A stretch of DNA of 64,000 nt from Streptomyces sp. NBC_01471 (GCF_041438865.1 NZ_CP109450.1:6636001-6700000), one strand, 5' to 3'; positions 50,124 to 60,450 are shown, numbered from the stretch's first letter. Notes: generated by a model not told the origin, from the letters alone. A program made the numbers and translations.

Positions 50124-51251
50124 ATGTCGGCACCGAACAAGTCGTACGACCCTGTTGAGGTCGAGGCACTGAAACCGGAAGAGATCGAGCGGATGCGGAG
50201 CGAGGCGCTCGCCGCCTTCGCCGCTGCGGGCGACCTCGACGCGCTCGCACACGCCAAGACGGCCCACACCGGCGGTACCTCACCGCTGGCGCTCGCCAAC
50301 CGCGAGATCGGCGCGCTGCCGCCGCAGGCCAAGGCCGACGCGGGCAAGCGCGTGGGCATGGCGCGCGGCGCCGTGAACAAGGCACTCGCGGCCCGCCAGG
50401 CGGAGCTGGAGACCGAGCGCGACGAGCGGGTCCTGGTCGAGGAGGCGGTGGACGTCACACTGCCCTACGACCGCACCCCGGCCGGCGCCCGCCACCCGCT
50501 GACCACCTTCATGGAGCGGGTCTCGGACATCTTCGTGGCCATGGGCTACGAGATCGCCGAGGGCCCCGAGGTCGAGGCGGAGTGGTTCAACTTCGACGCC
50601 CTCAACTTCACGCCCGACCACCCGGCCCGGCAGATGCAGGACACGTTCTTCGTCCAGGGCCCCGAGGGCACGGAGGGCGACGAGTCCGGTGTCGTGCTGC
50701 GGACGCACACCTCGCCCGTCCAGGCCCGCACCCTGCTCGACCGCGAGCCGCCCGTCTACGTCGTCTGCCCGGGGCGGGTCTACCGCACCGACGAGCTGGA
50801 CGCCACCCACACGCCGGTCTTCCACCAGATCGAGCTGCTCGCCGTGGACGAGGGCCTCACCATGGCCGACCTCAAGGGCACCCTGGACCACATGGTGCAG
50901 GCACTCTTCGGCCAGGACATGACGACCCGGCTGCGCCCGAACTACTTCCCGTTCACCGAGCCGTCCGCCGAGATGGACATGCAGTGCTACGTCTGCCGCG
51001 GCGCCTCGGTGGGCAACCCCGACCGCCCCTGCCGCACCTGCTCCAGCGAGGGCTGGATCGAGCTGGGCGGCTGCGGGATGGTCAACCCCAAGGTGCTCAC
51101 CGCCTGCGGTGTGGACCCCCAGAAGTACAGCGGATTCGCCTTCGGGTTCGGCATCGAACGGATGCTGATGTTCCGCCACAACGTCGAAGACATGCGAGAC
51201 ATGGTCGAGGGTGACATCCGGTTCACCCGGCCGTTCGGGATGGAGATCTGA
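50124..51251 (+). CDS. pheS: Phenylalanyl-tRNA synthetase alpha subunit
   Basis: PheS holds the class II active site of the alpha2-beta2 PheRS. The 375-residue protein has the N-terminal coiled coil that contacts tRNA-Phe, then motif 1 ([21 protein letters not shown]), motif 2 ([23 protein letters not shown]) and motif 3 ([12 protein letters not shown]). The Cys-rich [23 protein letters not shown] between motifs 2 and 3 could bind zinc and is an actinobacterial variation. AGAAGGGAAGAG-type sequence precedes the ATG. Its TGA shares one base with the pheT ATG (TGATG). Confidence 0.98.
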   Translation: MSAPNKSYDPVEVEALKPEEIERMRSEALAAFAAAGDLDALAHAKTAHTGGTSPLALANREIGALPPQAKADAGKRVGMARGAVNKALAARQAELETERDERVLVEEAVDVTLPYDRTPAGARHPLTTFMERVSDIFVAMGYEIAEGPEVEAEWFNFDALNFTPDHPARQMQDTFFVQGPEGTEGDESGVVLRTHTSPVQARTLLDREPPVYVVCPGRVYRTDELDATHTPVFHQIELLAVDEGLTMADLKGTLDHMVQALFGQDMTTRLRPNYFPFTEPSAEMDMQCYVCRGASVGNPDRPCRTCSSEGWIELGGCGMVNPKVLTACGVDPQKYSGFAFGFGIERMLMFRHNVEDMRDMVEGDIRFTRPFGMEI

Positions 51252-53776
51252 TGCGGGTCCCGCTTTCCTGGCTGCGGGAGTACGTCGATCTCCCCGCCAC
51301 CGAGACCGGCCGTGACGTACAGGCCAAGCTGATCGGCGTCGGCCTGGAGGTCGAGACCGTCGAGCAGACCGGCGCGGGCCTCAAGGGCCCCCTGGTCGTC
51401 GGAGAGGTACTGACCATCGAGGAGCTGGAGGGCTTCAAGAAGCCCATCCGCTTCTGCACGGTCGACGTCGGCACCGCCAACGGCACCGGTGCGCCGCAGG
51501 AGATCGTCTGCGGCGCCCGGAACTTCGCCGTCGGCGACAAGGTCGTCGTCGTCCTGCCCGGCGCGGTGCTGCCCGGCGACTTCGCCATCGCCGCGCGCAA
51601 GACGTACGGCAGGACCTCGCACGGCATGATCTGCTCCGGCGACGAGCTGGGCATGGGTGACGACGGCACGCACGGCATCATCGTGCTGCCCCCCGGGCAT
51701 GAGCCGGGTACCGACGCCATCGCGCTGCTCGAACTGGTCGACGAGGTGCTGGACATCGCCGTCACCCCCGACCGCGGTTACGCGCTGTCGATCCGCGGGG
51801 TCGCCCGGGAGACCGCCACCGCCTACGGGCTGCCGCTGAGCGACCCGGCGCTGCTCGACGTGGCACCGCCCAACGCCTTCGGCTACCCGGTGAAGATCGC
51901 CGACCCGCGCGGCTGCGACCGCTTCACCGCCCGCACGGTCACCGGCCTCGACCTGGAGGCCCGGACGCCGATCTGGCTCCAGCGCCGTCTGCAGAAGGCC
52001 GGTATGCGGCCGGTCTCGCTCGCCGTCGACATCACCAACTACGTGATGCTGGAGCTCGGCCAGCCGCTGCACGCCTACGACCGCACCCGGATCGACGGGC
52101 CGATCGGCGTACGCAGGGCCGTGGCCGGCGAGAAGTTCACCACGCTCGACGGCGCCGCCCGGGTGCTCGACGCCGGTGACCTGGTCATCACCGACGACCG
52201 CGGCCCCATCGGTCTCGCCGGTGTGATGGGCGGGGCCAACACCGAGATCGCCGACGTCACCACCGACCCGGAGACCGGACAGCTCCGCGGCACGACCGAC
52301 GTCGTCATCGAGGCCGCGCACTTCGACGCGCTCTCCATCTCGCGCACCGCACGCCGCCACAAGCTGGCGTCCGAGGCGTCCAAGCGCTTCGAGCGGGGTG
52401 TCGACCCGGAGGCGGCTTCGGCGGCCGCCCAGCGGACCGTCGACCTCCTGGTACTGCTCGCGGGCGGCACCGCCGAGGCCGGGGTCACCGAGGTCGTCGC
52501 GCCGTCGGCGCCGCGCACCCTCCAGATGCCCGCCGACCACCCGGACAAGGTGGCGGGTGTCGCGTACGGCCGGGAGACCGTCGTACGCCGCCTCCAGCAG
52601 GTCGGCTGCGACGTCTACGGGCAGGACGATCTCGTCGTCACCGTGCCGTCCTGGCGACCCGACCTCGCCTACCCGAACGACCTGGCCGAAGAGGTCATCC
52701 GTCTGGAGGGGTACGAGAACCTCCCGTCGACGCTGCCGAGGCCCCCGGCGGGCCGCGGGCTCACCGAGCGGCAGCGGCTGCACCGCAGGGTCGGCCGCGC
52801 GCTGGCCGGTGCCGGTTTCGTCGAGGCGCTGAACTACCCGTTCACCGGCGACGCCGCGTTCGACCAGCTCGGGCTGGCCGCCGACGACCCGCGCCGCGCC
52901 ACGGTCAAGCTGGTCAACCCGCTCTCCGACGAGGAGCCCGCGCTGCGCACCACGCTGCTGCCGGGGCTGCTCGGCGCGCTGCGGCGCAACACCGGACGCG
53001 GCTCGCACGACCTGGCGCTCTTCGAGACCGGTCTGGTCTTCCGGCCGACGGGCGAGGAGCGGGTGCCCGCGCGGCTGCCCGTCGACCGCAGGCCCACCGA
53101 CGAGGAGATCGCCGGAATCACCGCCGCGCTGCCGCGCCAGCCGCGCCGGGTCGCGGCCGTCCTGGCCGGTGCGCGCGAGCAGGCCGGCTGGTGGGGCAAG
53201 GGCCGCCCGGCCGACTGGGCGGACGCCGTCGAGGCGGCCCGTACCGTCGCCCGCGAGGCCGGTGTGGAGCTGATCGTCCGCGCCGACCGGAACGAGCCGT
53301 GGCACCCCGGCCGCTGCGCCGGGCTGTACGTCATGGTGGACGGCGCGGAAGTCCTCGCCGGGCACGCCGGTGAGCTGCACCCGCGCGTGATCAAGGCGTT
53401 CCACCTCCCCGAGCGCAGCTGCGCCATGGAGCTGGAGCTCGATGTGCTGGAGCGGGCCGCGACCACGCTCGTCGCGCCCCGGATCTCCTCCTTCCCGGTG
53501 GCGACCCAGGACGTCGCCCTCGTCGTTCCGGCCGGGGTACCGGCCGTGGACGTCGAGGCGGCGCTGCGCGAGGGCGCCGGTGAACTCCTCGAATCGCTGC
53601 GGCTGTTCGACGTCTTCACCGGTGAGCAGATCGGCGAGGGCAAGAAGTCCCTGGCGTACGCGCTGCGCTTCCGCGCGGCCGACCGCACGCTGACCGTCGA
53701 CGAGGCGACCGCCGCGCGGGACACCGCCGTCGCGCTCGCCGCGGAGCGCACCGGGGCGGTGCTGCGCGGCGCGTAG
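51251..53776 (+). CDS. pheT: Phenylalanyl-tRNA synthetase beta subunit
   Basis: The 841-residue beta subunit is full length: an N-terminal tRNA-binding OB domain (about 40-150), B3/B4 editing domain (about 200-400), B5 domain, the catalytic-like core and a C-terminal FDX-ACB anticodon-binding domain ([18 protein letters not shown] to the end). It edits Tyr-tRNA-Phe and supports the alpha active site. It starts within the pheS stop codon. No Phe-rich leader peptide or T-box is seen before pheS. Confidence 0.98.
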   Translation: MRVPLSWLREYVDLPATETGRDVQAKLIGVGLEVETVEQTGAGLKGPLVVGEVLTIEELEGFKKPIRFCTVDVGTANGTGAPQEIVCGARNFAVGDKVVVVLPGAVLPGDFAIAARKTYGRTSHGMICSGDELGMGDDGTHGIIVLPPGHEPGTDAIALLELVDEVLDIAVTPDRGYALSIRGVARETATAYGLPLSDPALLDVAPPNAFGYPVKIADPRGCDRFTARTVTGLDLEARTPIWLQRRLQKAGMRPVSLAVDITNYVMLELGQPLHAYDRTRIDGPIGVRRAVAGEKFTTLDGAARVLDAGDLVITDDRGPIGLAGVMGGANTEIADVTTDPETGQLRGTTDVVIEAAHFDALSISRTARRHKLASEASKRFERGVDPEAASAAAQRTVDLLVLLAGGTAEAGVTEVVAPSAPRTLQMPADHPDKVAGVAYGRETVVRRLQQVGCDVYGQDDLVVTVPSWRPDLAYPNDLAEEVIRLEGYENLPSTLPRPPAGRGLTERQRLHRRVGRALAGAGFVEALNYPFTGDAAFDQLGLAADDPRRATVKLVNPLSDEEPALRTTLLPGLLGALRRNTGRGSHDLALFETGLVFRPTGEERVPARLPVDRRPTDEEIAGITAALPRQPRRVAAVLAGAREQAGWWGKGRPADWADAVEAARTVAREAGVELIVRADRNEPWHPGRCAGLYVMVDGAEVLAGHAGELHPRVIKAFHLPERSCAMELELDVLERAATTLVAPRISSFPVATQDVALVVPAGVPAVDVEAALREGAGELLESLRLFDVFTGEQIGEGKKSLAYALRFRAADRTLTVDEATAARDTAVALAAERTGAVLRGA

Positions 53777-53941
53777 CCGCTGTTCCGCGTACGGGAACAC
53801 TGAGGGGCGTGTCCGGATCTCCGGGCGCGTCCCTCACTCGTTCGGGTGAGAAGCACTGCTGATGTACGCCAACGGGTGCGCACCGCCTACAGAATCGACC
53901 CGCCCGATCATAAGACCGACCGGGAAATGAGGGGCGGCGGC

Positions 53942-54979
53942 ATGATCCGTACCAGGGGATGGCGGGGCGCGGTCGTCTTCGGCATCCCCGCGCTCGGGCT
54001 GGCCGTCGTGGTCGGCTGGGAGCTGGTCCGCTCGCCGGCCGGCGACGACAGCATCACCGTCCGGCTGGCCTTCAGCGCCGTCCTGCTCTCCCTGGCCGGC
54101 TGTGTGCTCGCAGGTGTCCGGCTGGGCCCGGTGCGGGAGTTGAGGCAGGCGCGCGCCATAGCGTACGCCGCCCAGCGGGTGCTGCTCAGGCCGTTGCCCG
54201 CGCGGATCGACGGTCTCACCGTCGCCGCGAGCCAGCTCTCCGCCTCCCCGGGGGCGGTGGTCGGCGGGGACCTCTACGAGGCGCTGGCCACCGTGCACGG
54301 GGTGCGGCTGGTGATCGGTGACGTACGTGGTCACGGGCTGGCGGCCATCGGCGCGGTGGCCGCCGTCCTGGGCAGCTTCCGCGAGGCCGCGCACGACGAG
54401 CCCGAACTTCCGGACGTGGCAAGGAGACTGGAACGGGCGCTGGAACGGCACCTGCGGGAGCGCTCACGGCAGGAGCACCCGGCGGCGGGCGGTACCGAGC
54501 CCGGCCATCCCTCGGCCGAGGAGTTCGTGACCGTACTGCTTCTGGAGATCGACGGAGCGGGCGGGATGACCGCGGTCAACTGCGGGCACCCGTGGCCCTA
54601 CCGGCTGGGGAAGGCGGCCGAACTGCTCCGTGGGGGCGAGCCGCTGCCCCCGCTGGGGACGTTCCCGCTGCCGGCGGCCGTCGAGGCGCACTGGTGCGGC
54701 CGCCTGCTCCCCGGTGACGCGCTGTTCCTGCACACCGACGGGGCCACCGACGCGCGGGACTCGGACCTCCGGTTCTTCCGGCTGGAGGAGGCGCTGTCCG
54801 ACGCGGCCGCCGAAGGCGTTGCGGCGCCTGCCCGGGTGATCCAGCGGGTGCACGGCGCGCTGTTGCGGCACACCGGCGGCCGTATCACCGACGATGTGGC
54901 GCTGCTCGTCCTGCGCAACGACCGCAGCAGAACGCTGTGCAGGCCGGACCCGGTCCGTACCGCACGGTCCGCACTCTGA
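53942..54979 (+). CDS. Membrane-anchored SpoIIE/PP2C-type protein phosphatase
   Basis: The 345-residue protein starts at ATG 53942 after GAGGGG (an ATG at 53927 is an alternative). Two membrane helices (about residues 9-25 and 42-60) precede a SpoIIE-type PP2C domain with metal-binding aspartates in VVGGDLYEAL and GDVRGHGLAA, and a later LHTDGATDAR and GRITDDVALLVL. Such enzymes dephosphorylate anti-sigma-factor antagonists and tune sigma-B/F-like factors, of which Streptomyces has many. No kinase or antagonist gene is adjacent. It converges on the dehydrogenase gene. Confidence 0.92.
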   Translation: MIRTRGWRGAVVFGIPALGLAVVVGWELVRSPAGDDSITVRLAFSAVLLSLAGCVLAGVRLGPVRELRQARAIAYAAQRVLLRPLPARIDGLTVAASQLSASPGAVVGGDLYEALATVHGVRLVIGDVRGHGLAAIGAVAAVLGSFREAAHDEPELPDVARRLERALERHLRERSRQEHPAAGGTEPGHPSAEEFVTVLLLEIDGAGGMTAVNCGHPWPYRLGKAAELLRGGEPLPPLGTFPLPAAVEAHWCGRLLPGDALFLHTDGATDARDSDLRFFRLEEALSDAAAEGVAAPARVIQRVHGALLRHTGGRITDDVALLVLRNDRSRTLCRPDPVRTARSAL

Positions 54980-54992
54980 GCCGGGCCGCGGC

Positions 54993-55037
54993 GGAGTGTG
55001 CGGGACGGGGCGCCACCGCCGCGCGCCCGCACACTCC
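54993..55037. terminator. Bidirectional hairpin between phosphatase and dehydrogenase genes
   Basis: GGAGTGTGCGGG (54993-55004) pairs with CCCGCACACTCC (55026-55037) between two convergent genes; no T-run. Confidence 0.7.
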
Positions 55038-55061
55038 ACCCGGACCACCGGTACGGACAGC

Positions 55062-55922
55062 TCAGGTGTACGGGTAGAAACCCGAGCCGGTCTTGCGGCC
55101 CAGCCGTCCCGCGTCGACCATGCGCTGGAGCAGCGGGGGAGCGGCGTACAGCGGCTCCTTGAACTCGGCGTACATCGAGTCCGCGACGGACGCCACGGTG
55201 TCGAGACCGATCAGGTCGGCGAGCTTCAGGGGGCCCATGGGGTGGGCGCAGCCCATCTCCATGCCGTTGTCGATGTCCTCACGGCTCGCGATGCCGGACT
55301 CGAACATCCGGATCGCGGAGAGCAGATACGGGATGAGCAGGGCGTTGACCACGAAGCCCGAGCGGTCCTGCGCCCGGATCGCGTGCTTGCCGAGTATGTC
55401 CTGCACCAGCGCCTCGGAACGCTTGACCGTCTCCTCGGATGTGGTCAGCGCCGGGATCAGCTCGACGAGCTGCTGCACGGGCGCGGGGTTGAAGAAGTGG
55501 ATCCCCATGACCTGGTCGGGCCGGGAGGTCGCGACGGCCAGCTTCACCAGCGGGATCGAGGAGGTGTTGGAGGCGAGGATCGCGTCCGGCCGGGTCACCA
55601 CCTGGTCGAGCACCTGGAAGATCTCCGTCTTCACCTGCTCGTTCTCCACGACGGCCTCGATGACGAGGTCGCGGTCGGCGAACTCCCCGAGGTCGGTCGT
55701 GAAGCTCAGCCGGCCGAGCGTCGCGTCGCGCTCCTCCTCGGTGATCTTGCCGCGCTCGGCGGCCTTCGAGAGAGAGTTTTGGAGCCGGGTGCGGCCGATT
55801 TCCAGAGCCTCGCCAGTGGTCTCGGCGACCATCACCTCAAGGCCGCTGCGGGCGCAGACCTCCGCGATTCCCGCGCCCATCTGGCCACAGCCCACCACTC
55901 CGACGCGTTCGATGTCGGTCAC
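55062..55922 (-). CDS. 3-hydroxybutyryl-CoA dehydrogenase family protein
   Basis: The 286-residue NAD(P)-dependent enzyme has the Rossmann motif VGVVGCGQMGAGIAEV near its N terminus and the catalytic block MGIHFFNPAPVQQLVELIP with the active-site His, plus SGFVVNALLIPYL of the C-terminal dimer domain. It oxidises or reduces 3-hydroxyacyl-CoA, probably in butanoate or PHB-type metabolism or precursor supply. The GTG at 55922 is preceded by AAAGG; the frame upstream is not coding-like. It stands alone after the DMT transporter gene on the same strand. Confidence 0.93.
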   Translation of the reverse strand: MTDIERVGVVGCGQMGAGIAEVCARSGLEVMVAETTGEALEIGRTRLQNSLSKAAERGKITEEERDATLGRLSFTTDLGEFADRDLVIEAVVENEQVKTEIFQVLDQVVTRPDAILASNTSSIPLVKLAVATSRPDQVMGIHFFNPAPVQQLVELIPALTTSEETVKRSEALVQDILGKHAIRAQDRSGFVVNALLIPYLLSAIRMFESGIASREDIDNGMEMGCAHPMGPLKLADLIGLDTVASVADSMYAEFKEPLYAAPPLLQRMVDAGRLGRKTGSGFYPYT

Positions 55923-56063
55923 ATCCAGCCTTTCGCAGATCGTCGCGGGCGAGTACCCCGTATGGTTCCGGCGCCCGCCCGGCCCCCAGACGTTACCTCC
56001 GACCTGCCGGTGGCCGGGGCGCCGGGTTAACAACCGCTTACTGCACAACCACGACATTTCCTC

Positions 56064-57011
56064 TCATCTCGTCCTGGAACGCTGCGTGACCGCGATGCAC
56101 ACGAGGACCGCGACAGCGGCGACCGGAGCGGCCACCGGAAGGTGCTCGCCCAGCAGCAGCACCGACCAGACGAGGGTCAGCAGCGGCTGTGCGAGCTGGA
56201 GCTGGCTGGCCCTGGCCACGCCGATCTCCGCCATGCCGCGATACCAGACCACCAGCCCGAGGAACTGGGAACCCGCCGCCACCCAGAGCACTCCGGCGAT
56301 GCTGTGACCGTTGAGGTGCACGGGTTCGATCGCCAGTGCCACGGCGCCGGCGGGCACGGCCAGTGGCAGGCAGAGGACCAGTGCCCAGCCGATCACCCGC
56401 CAGCCGGGCATCTCACGGGCCAGCCGCCCGCCCTCCGTGTAGCCCGCGGCGCAGATCAGCAGAGCGGCGAAGAGATACATGTCACCCGTGGACAGCGCGC
56501 CGCCGGACTGCTGCACGGTGAACGCGATCACCACGGCCGCCCCGGCCACGGCGGCGGCCCAGAAGGAGCGAGACGGCCGTGACCCGGTCCGCAGGGCGGA
56601 GAAGGCGGCCGTGGTGAGCGGCAGCAGCCCCACCACCACAGCGGCGTGCGAGGTCGTCGAGGTCTGCAGCGCGAGCGTGGTCAGCAGCGGGAAGCCCAGG
56701 ACCACCCCGGCGGCCACCACGGCGAGACCGGCCCAGTGGCGCCGCTCGGGGACGGGGGCCCGCGCGGCGAGCAGGGCGCCGCCCGCCAACAGCGCGGCGA
56801 GGACGCAGCGCACGGAGACGAGCGACCAGGGCCCGAAGCCCTCAAGGCCCCAGGCGGTCGCGGGGAACGTCAGTGAGAAGGAGACCACGCCGAGTCCGGC
56901 GAGCAGGGTCCCGGTGCGGCCCGCGTGGCCGTTCCCGCCTGCGGCGCGGTCGCCTCTGCTGTCCCCGACTGCTATCGGTGAATGGTCGGTAGCGCTACTC
57001 TGTACTGTCAT
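56064..57011 (-). CDS. EamA/DMT-family transporter
   Basis: The product has about 10 membrane helices in two EamA repeats (first from GLGVVSFSLTFPATAWG, second from LFAALLICAAGYTEGG), typical of drug/metabolite exporters or amino-acid exporters. The ATG ending at 57011 (315 residues) matches a family-like N terminus, but no ribosome binding site is seen; GTG at 56969 is a possible shorter start. Its start codon overlaps that of the divergent MocR-type regulator gene in the sequence CATG, so the regulator probably controls it. Confidence 0.88.
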   Translation of the reverse strand: MTVQSSATDHSPIAVGDSRGDRAAGGNGHAGRTGTLLAGLGVVSFSLTFPATAWGLEGFGPWSLVSVRCVLAALLAGGALLAARAPVPERRHWAGLAVVAAGVVLGFPLLTTLALQTSTTSHAAVVVGLLPLTTAAFSALRTGSRPSRSFWAAAVAGAAVVIAFTVQQSGGALSTGDMYLFAALLICAAGYTEGGRLAREMPGWRVIGWALVLCLPLAVPAGAVALAIEPVHLNGHSIAGVLWVAAGSQFLGLVVWYRGMAEIGVARASQLQLAQPLLTLVWSVLLLGEHLPVAAPVAAVAVLVCIAVTQRSRTR

Positions 57012-57015
57012 GTAC
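56989..57015. promoter_or_regulatory. Candidate MocR operator at overlapping divergent starts
   Basis: The perfect palindrome GTAGCGCTAC (56989-56998) lies 11 bases before the shared CATG, and GTAC repeats at 57002-57005 and 57012-57015 flank it. A related GCGTAGC follows inside the regulator gene. Confidence 0.4.
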
Positions 57016-58446
57016 GAGCGTAGCAGTGTGGCCGAACTGGTGAACTCCCTTAAAAGGGAGCTCAACCGCTATCCGGTTGATGGAAAGCTGCCGTCGAGCC
57101 GGGCCATGGTCGAGACCTACCGGGTCAGCCCGGTCACCGTTTCCAGGGCGCTCGCCCAGCTCGCCGCCGAGGGGCTCGTCGTGACCCGTCCGGGCGCCGG
57201 AGCGTTCCGGGCGCGGCCCCGCAGGGACACCCCCGCACCCGGCGACACCTCCTGGCAGGAGATCGCGCTCAGCGCCGACGGCGCCACGGACGCGGCTCCC
57301 CGCGCGGTGGACGCGTCTGGGGTGCTGGTCACACTCGCCGCGCCGCCGCCGGGCGTCATCGAGTTCAACGGCGGCTATCTGCACGCCTCGCTCCAGCCGG
57401 AACAGGCCATGGCCGCCGCCCTCGCCCGGGCAGGCCGCAGGCCCGGTGCCTGGGGGAGGCCCCCCGTCGACGGGATTCCCGAGCTGCGCGAGTGGTTCGC
57501 ACGGGGGATCGGCGGACCTGTCACCGCGGCCGACGTCCTGGTCACCGCGGGCGGCCAGAGCGCCCTCAGTACGGCCCTGCGCGCGCTCGCTCCGCCCGGC
57601 GCCTCCGTACTCGTCGAATCCCCGACCTATCCCGGCATGCTGGCCGTCGCCCGCGCGGCAGGGCTGCGTCCGGTGCCGGTCCCGGTGGATCCCGACGGCG
57701 TACGCCCCGGACTGCTCGCCGACGCGTTCCGCGCCACCGGTTCCCGGGTCTTCGTCTGCCAGCCGCTGTTCCAGAATCCGACCGGCGCGGTACTCAGCGA
57801 CGCCCGCCGCCCGGAGGTGCTGCGCATCGCCCGGGAGGCGGGGGCGTTCGTCATCGAGGACGACTTCGTCCGCAGGCTCGTCCACGAGGACGCGGGGCCT
57901 CTGCCGAGGCCGCTGGCCACCGACGACCACGACGGTGTGGTCGTGCATGTCTGCTCGCTCACCAAGGCGACCTCGCCCAGCCTGCGGGTGGGGGTGCTGG
58001 CCGCTCGCGGGCCGGTGTTCGAACGGCTGCGCTCGATCCAGGTCGTCGACAGCTTCTTCGTCCCGCGCCCGCTCCAGGAGGCCACCGTCGAACTGGTCGG
58101 ATCGCCCGCGTGGAACCGTCATCTCCGTTCTGTTTCAGGGCAGTTGAGAGATCGCAGGGACACCCTCGCCACCGCGCTCCGCGGCAGTCTCCCCGAGCTG
58201 GACCTCCCGTACGTCCCCAGCGGCGGCTACCACCTCTGGCTGCGGCTGCCCGACGGCTCGGACGAGGCGGCGGTGGTCTCGGCGGCCCTCCGCGCGGGCG
58301 TCGCGGTCGCGCCGGGCCGCCCCTACTTCTCCGCCGAACCGCCCGCTCCGCACCTGCGGCTGAGTTTCGCCGGGGTGGCGGGGCAGGGCGAGATCGCCGA
58401 AGGGGTGCGGAGGCTGCGCACGGCGTGCGACGAGGCGCTCGGCTGA
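57010..58446 (+). CDS. MocR-type GntR/aminotransferase regulator
   Basis: The 478-residue protein joins an N-terminal GntR winged helix (KLPSSRAMVETYRVSPVTVSRALAQLAAEGLV, about residues 27-60) to a fold-type I aminotransferase-like domain. The PLP lysine lies in VCSLTKATSPSLRVGVL, with PTYPGMLAVARAAG and FQNPTGAVLS motifs upstream. MocR regulators usually sense PLP or an amino compound and control a neighbouring gene, here the divergent EamA transporter. No ribosome binding site is visible before ATG 57010, so it may be leaderless. Confidence 0.93.
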   Translation: MYERSSVAELVNSLKRELNRYPVDGKLPSSRAMVETYRVSPVTVSRALAQLAAEGLVVTRPGAGAFRARPRRDTPAPGDTSWQEIALSADGATDAAPRAVDASGVLVTLAAPPPGVIEFNGGYLHASLQPEQAMAAALARAGRRPGAWGRPPVDGIPELREWFARGIGGPVTAADVLVTAGGQSALSTALRALAPPGASVLVESPTYPGMLAVARAAGLRPVPVPVDPDGVRPGLLADAFRATGSRVFVCQPLFQNPTGAVLSDARRPEVLRIAREAGAFVIEDDFVRRLVHEDAGPLPRPLATDDHDGVVVHVCSLTKATSPSLRVGVLAARGPVFERLRSIQVVDSFFVPRPLQEATVELVGSPAWNRHLRSVSGQLRDRRDTLATALRGSLPELDLPYVPSGGYHLWLRLPDGSDEAAVVSAALRAGVAVAPGRPYFSAEPPAPHLRLSFAGVAGQGEIAEGVRRLRTACDEALG

Positions 58447-58517
58447 GGCGGCGCGGGCTGCTGCGGGTTCTCCGCCACCCCTTGACCCGGCAGGGTTTCA
58501 GTCGCACGATCGCGGCC

Positions 58518-59096
58518 ATGAGCGTTCGCGTCACGCTGGTCGCCGCCGCACGCAGTTCCTCCCGGCTCGCCGAGCGCTTCGACGACGACCGGCCACTCGA
58601 CCACGCAGGCTGGCACGAGGTGCAGCTCTCGGCGGGCTTCCTCGTCCCGCTGGCCGCGGCCGAGCTGCGCTACTGCTCGCCCACCGCACGCAGCCGGGCC
58701 ACCGGCGATGCGCTCGGCTTCGCTCCGCTGCTCCAACCCGCTCTGAGTGACTGCGACATGGGGCGGTGGCGCGGGCTCACCCTGGCGGAGGTGACGGCAC
58801 GCGAACCCGCGGCGGTCGACGTCTGGCTCGCCGACCCACGCTCGGCCCCGCACGGCGGCGAATCACTGCTGGGCTTCATCTCGCGGATAGGGAACTGGCT
58901 GGAGACCCGGCCTCCGTGCGACGGGTCCATCGTCGCGGTCGCCGAACCGTCCGTCGTGCGGGCCGCCCTGGTCTACGCGCTCAAGGCGCCGCCGTCGACG
59001 TACTGGAATGTCGATGTGCCGCCGCTCTCCACGGTGACCCTGACCGGTCTGCCGGGCCGCTGGAGCCTGCGCCTGGAGACAGCTGTCCGCGGCTGA
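58518..59096 (+). CDS. Histidine-phosphatase-superfamily protein lacking catalytic histidines
   Basis: The 192-residue product follows the phosphoglycerate mutase/CobC fold order: strand 1 ([18 protein letters not shown]), [46 protein letters not shown] and [18 protein letters not shown]. The RHG catalytic motif is replaced by AARSSS, and the second catalytic His (VSHGGVIR in active relatives) by AEPSVVR. Both histidines needed for phosphoryl transfer are gone, so it is probably a pseudoenzyme with a binding or structural role. It is 71 bases downstream of the MocR gene on the same strand. Confidence 0.75.
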   Translation: MSVRVTLVAAARSSSRLAERFDDDRPLDHAGWHEVQLSAGFLVPLAAAELRYCSPTARSRATGDALGFAPLLQPALSDCDMGRWRGLTLAEVTAREPAAVDVWLADPRSAPHGGESLLGFISRIGNWLETRPPCDGSIVAVAEPSVVRAALVYALKAPPSTYWNVDVPPLSTVTLTGLPGRWSLRLETAVRG

Positions 59097-59123
59097 GCCG
59101 GCCGCCCGTCCCGTGGCGTGGTC

Positions 59124-59598
59124 TCAGCCCGCCGGTGCGGTCTGCCGGTCGAGCTGTTCGAGGACCAGGGGCCAGGCGTCGGCGGTGCGGTCGCGGGGCT
59201 TCCTCGGAGGCGAAGCCCGCATGGGTGAGCGTAAGGCGCGTGCCGTCCCCCTCCGGCGCGAGTTCGACGGTGACGACCGTCTCGGCGCCCTCGGCGCCGC
59301 CCGCACCCGTGACCCAGGTCAGCTCGACGAGGCGGTCCCGCTCCAGTCGCAGGAACCGGCCGTAGTGCGGATGCCGTGCCACCGGGCCACCCGGCTCGGG
59401 CGCGTACTCCGTCTCGAAGAAGAACGGCGCGCTCTCCTCGGGCGTCATCCGTACCGAACCGGGGGCCGCGAACCACCGGTCGAACTGTTCGGTCCAGGCC
59501 AGATAGAGGACCCCGGGGGCGGCGGCCAGGGTGCGCCCGGTCGTCAGCCGGAAGGGCCTGGACGTCAGATCAGGCTTGCGGAACGGTTCCTGGGACAT
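59124..59598 (-). pseudogene. AHSA1/SRPBCC-type gene with +1 frameshift
   Basis: From ATG 59598 (after GAGAGG) the frame encodes a normal AHSA1/START-like protein ([22 protein letters not shown], then [14 protein letters not shown]). At a run of four G on the plus strand (59195-59198) the frame breaks: reading three instead of four restores [18 protein letters not shown] and a stop at 59124-59126, the expected C terminus. As given, the frame runs on past 59100 as nonsense into the neighbouring gene. The break is either a real mutation in a homopolymer or a sequencing error. Confidence 0.75.
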
Positions 59599-59706
59599 GC
59601 CGGACGCCTCTCTCCAGGGCTGGACAACAGGGCAGTCGGTCCCATCGGATCACATACGCCCGCCCGGCGCTCCGGGCGGGCGGCGCCACGACCGGCCGCC
59701 GCCCGG

Positions 59707-60213
59707 TCACGCGGCCGGTGCCTCCACGGCCGCCTTGAGATTGCGCAGCGTGGTCCGGATGTTCTTCTGCTGGAACACCGCGAAGACGTGCCCGCGGGTC
59801 GCGATCCGGTCGAAGGCGTTGGCCGCGAAGTCCGGCCACGCGCGCCGGTCGTCCGTCCAGGTCTCGGTGACCTTCGTGCCCGTACCGGCGCTCTCGAAGC
59901 GGTACTCCCAGGTGGCGATGGGCCCCGGCAGCCGCGGCTGCCTGATCCCGATGGCGTGCACCCGGAAGGCGAACCGCTCGCCGGGGTCTGCCGCGGTCAC
60001 CGTGCAGCGCGTCGTCCAGCGGAAGGCCCCGCGCTTGTTGTGCCCGTCGAAGACCATGCCGACGAACGCCGTCCTGCCCGTCTCACGCAGGGTCGCGCCC
60101 AGGTTCTCCGGACTCCACCGCCCCATCAGGGCGGGGTTGCTGACCTGGTCGTACACCGCCGACGGTGCGGCGTCGACGACGATGTCGCCGGACACTGAGA
60201 ATGTGCGGGCCAT
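59707..60213 (-). CDS. SRPBCC (START-like) family protein
   Basis: The 168-residue protein has the SRPBCC helix-grip fold pattern: SVSGDIVVDAAPSAVYDQVSN at the start, the GRW motif (PALMGRWSPE), alternating strands such as WEYRFESAGTGTKVTETW and a long C-terminal helix. Members bind hydrophobic ligands or act as polyketide cyclases. GGAG precedes the ATG at 60213. It shares orientation with the broken AHSA1-type gene just downstream, which belongs to the same superfamily. Confidence 0.88.
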   Translation of the reverse strand: MARTFSVSGDIVVDAAPSAVYDQVSNPALMGRWSPENLGATLRETGRTAFVGMVFDGHNKRGAFRWTTRCTVTAADPGERFAFRVHAIGIRQPRLPGPIATWEYRFESAGTGTKVTETWTDDRRAWPDFAANAFDRIATRGHVFAVFQQKNIRTTLRNLKAAVEAPAA

Positions 60214-60450
60214 GGTGGCTCCGTTCCTCGGGGCCCCGACCCTACCGGTCGGTAGTAACGGTGTCAGCCTCGCTCACCCCGCTGTGACGGGGCCCGGCCG
60301 GGGCGACCGGCCGGCCCGGCGGGATCATGAGCCGCCCGGGAACCGGTCAGGAATCGAGAAGCACGGCCCGGTGAGCCGCACTAGCGTGACCAGCATGGAC
60401 GTCAGCATCCACGCACCGGGCGAATGCGGCCCACGACTTCAGGAGCGACC

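Noticed and set aside
50987-53800. Long minus-strand frame opposite pheT and the end of pheS
   Set aside because: No domain, no plausible start signal, and fully covered by well-supported sense genes.
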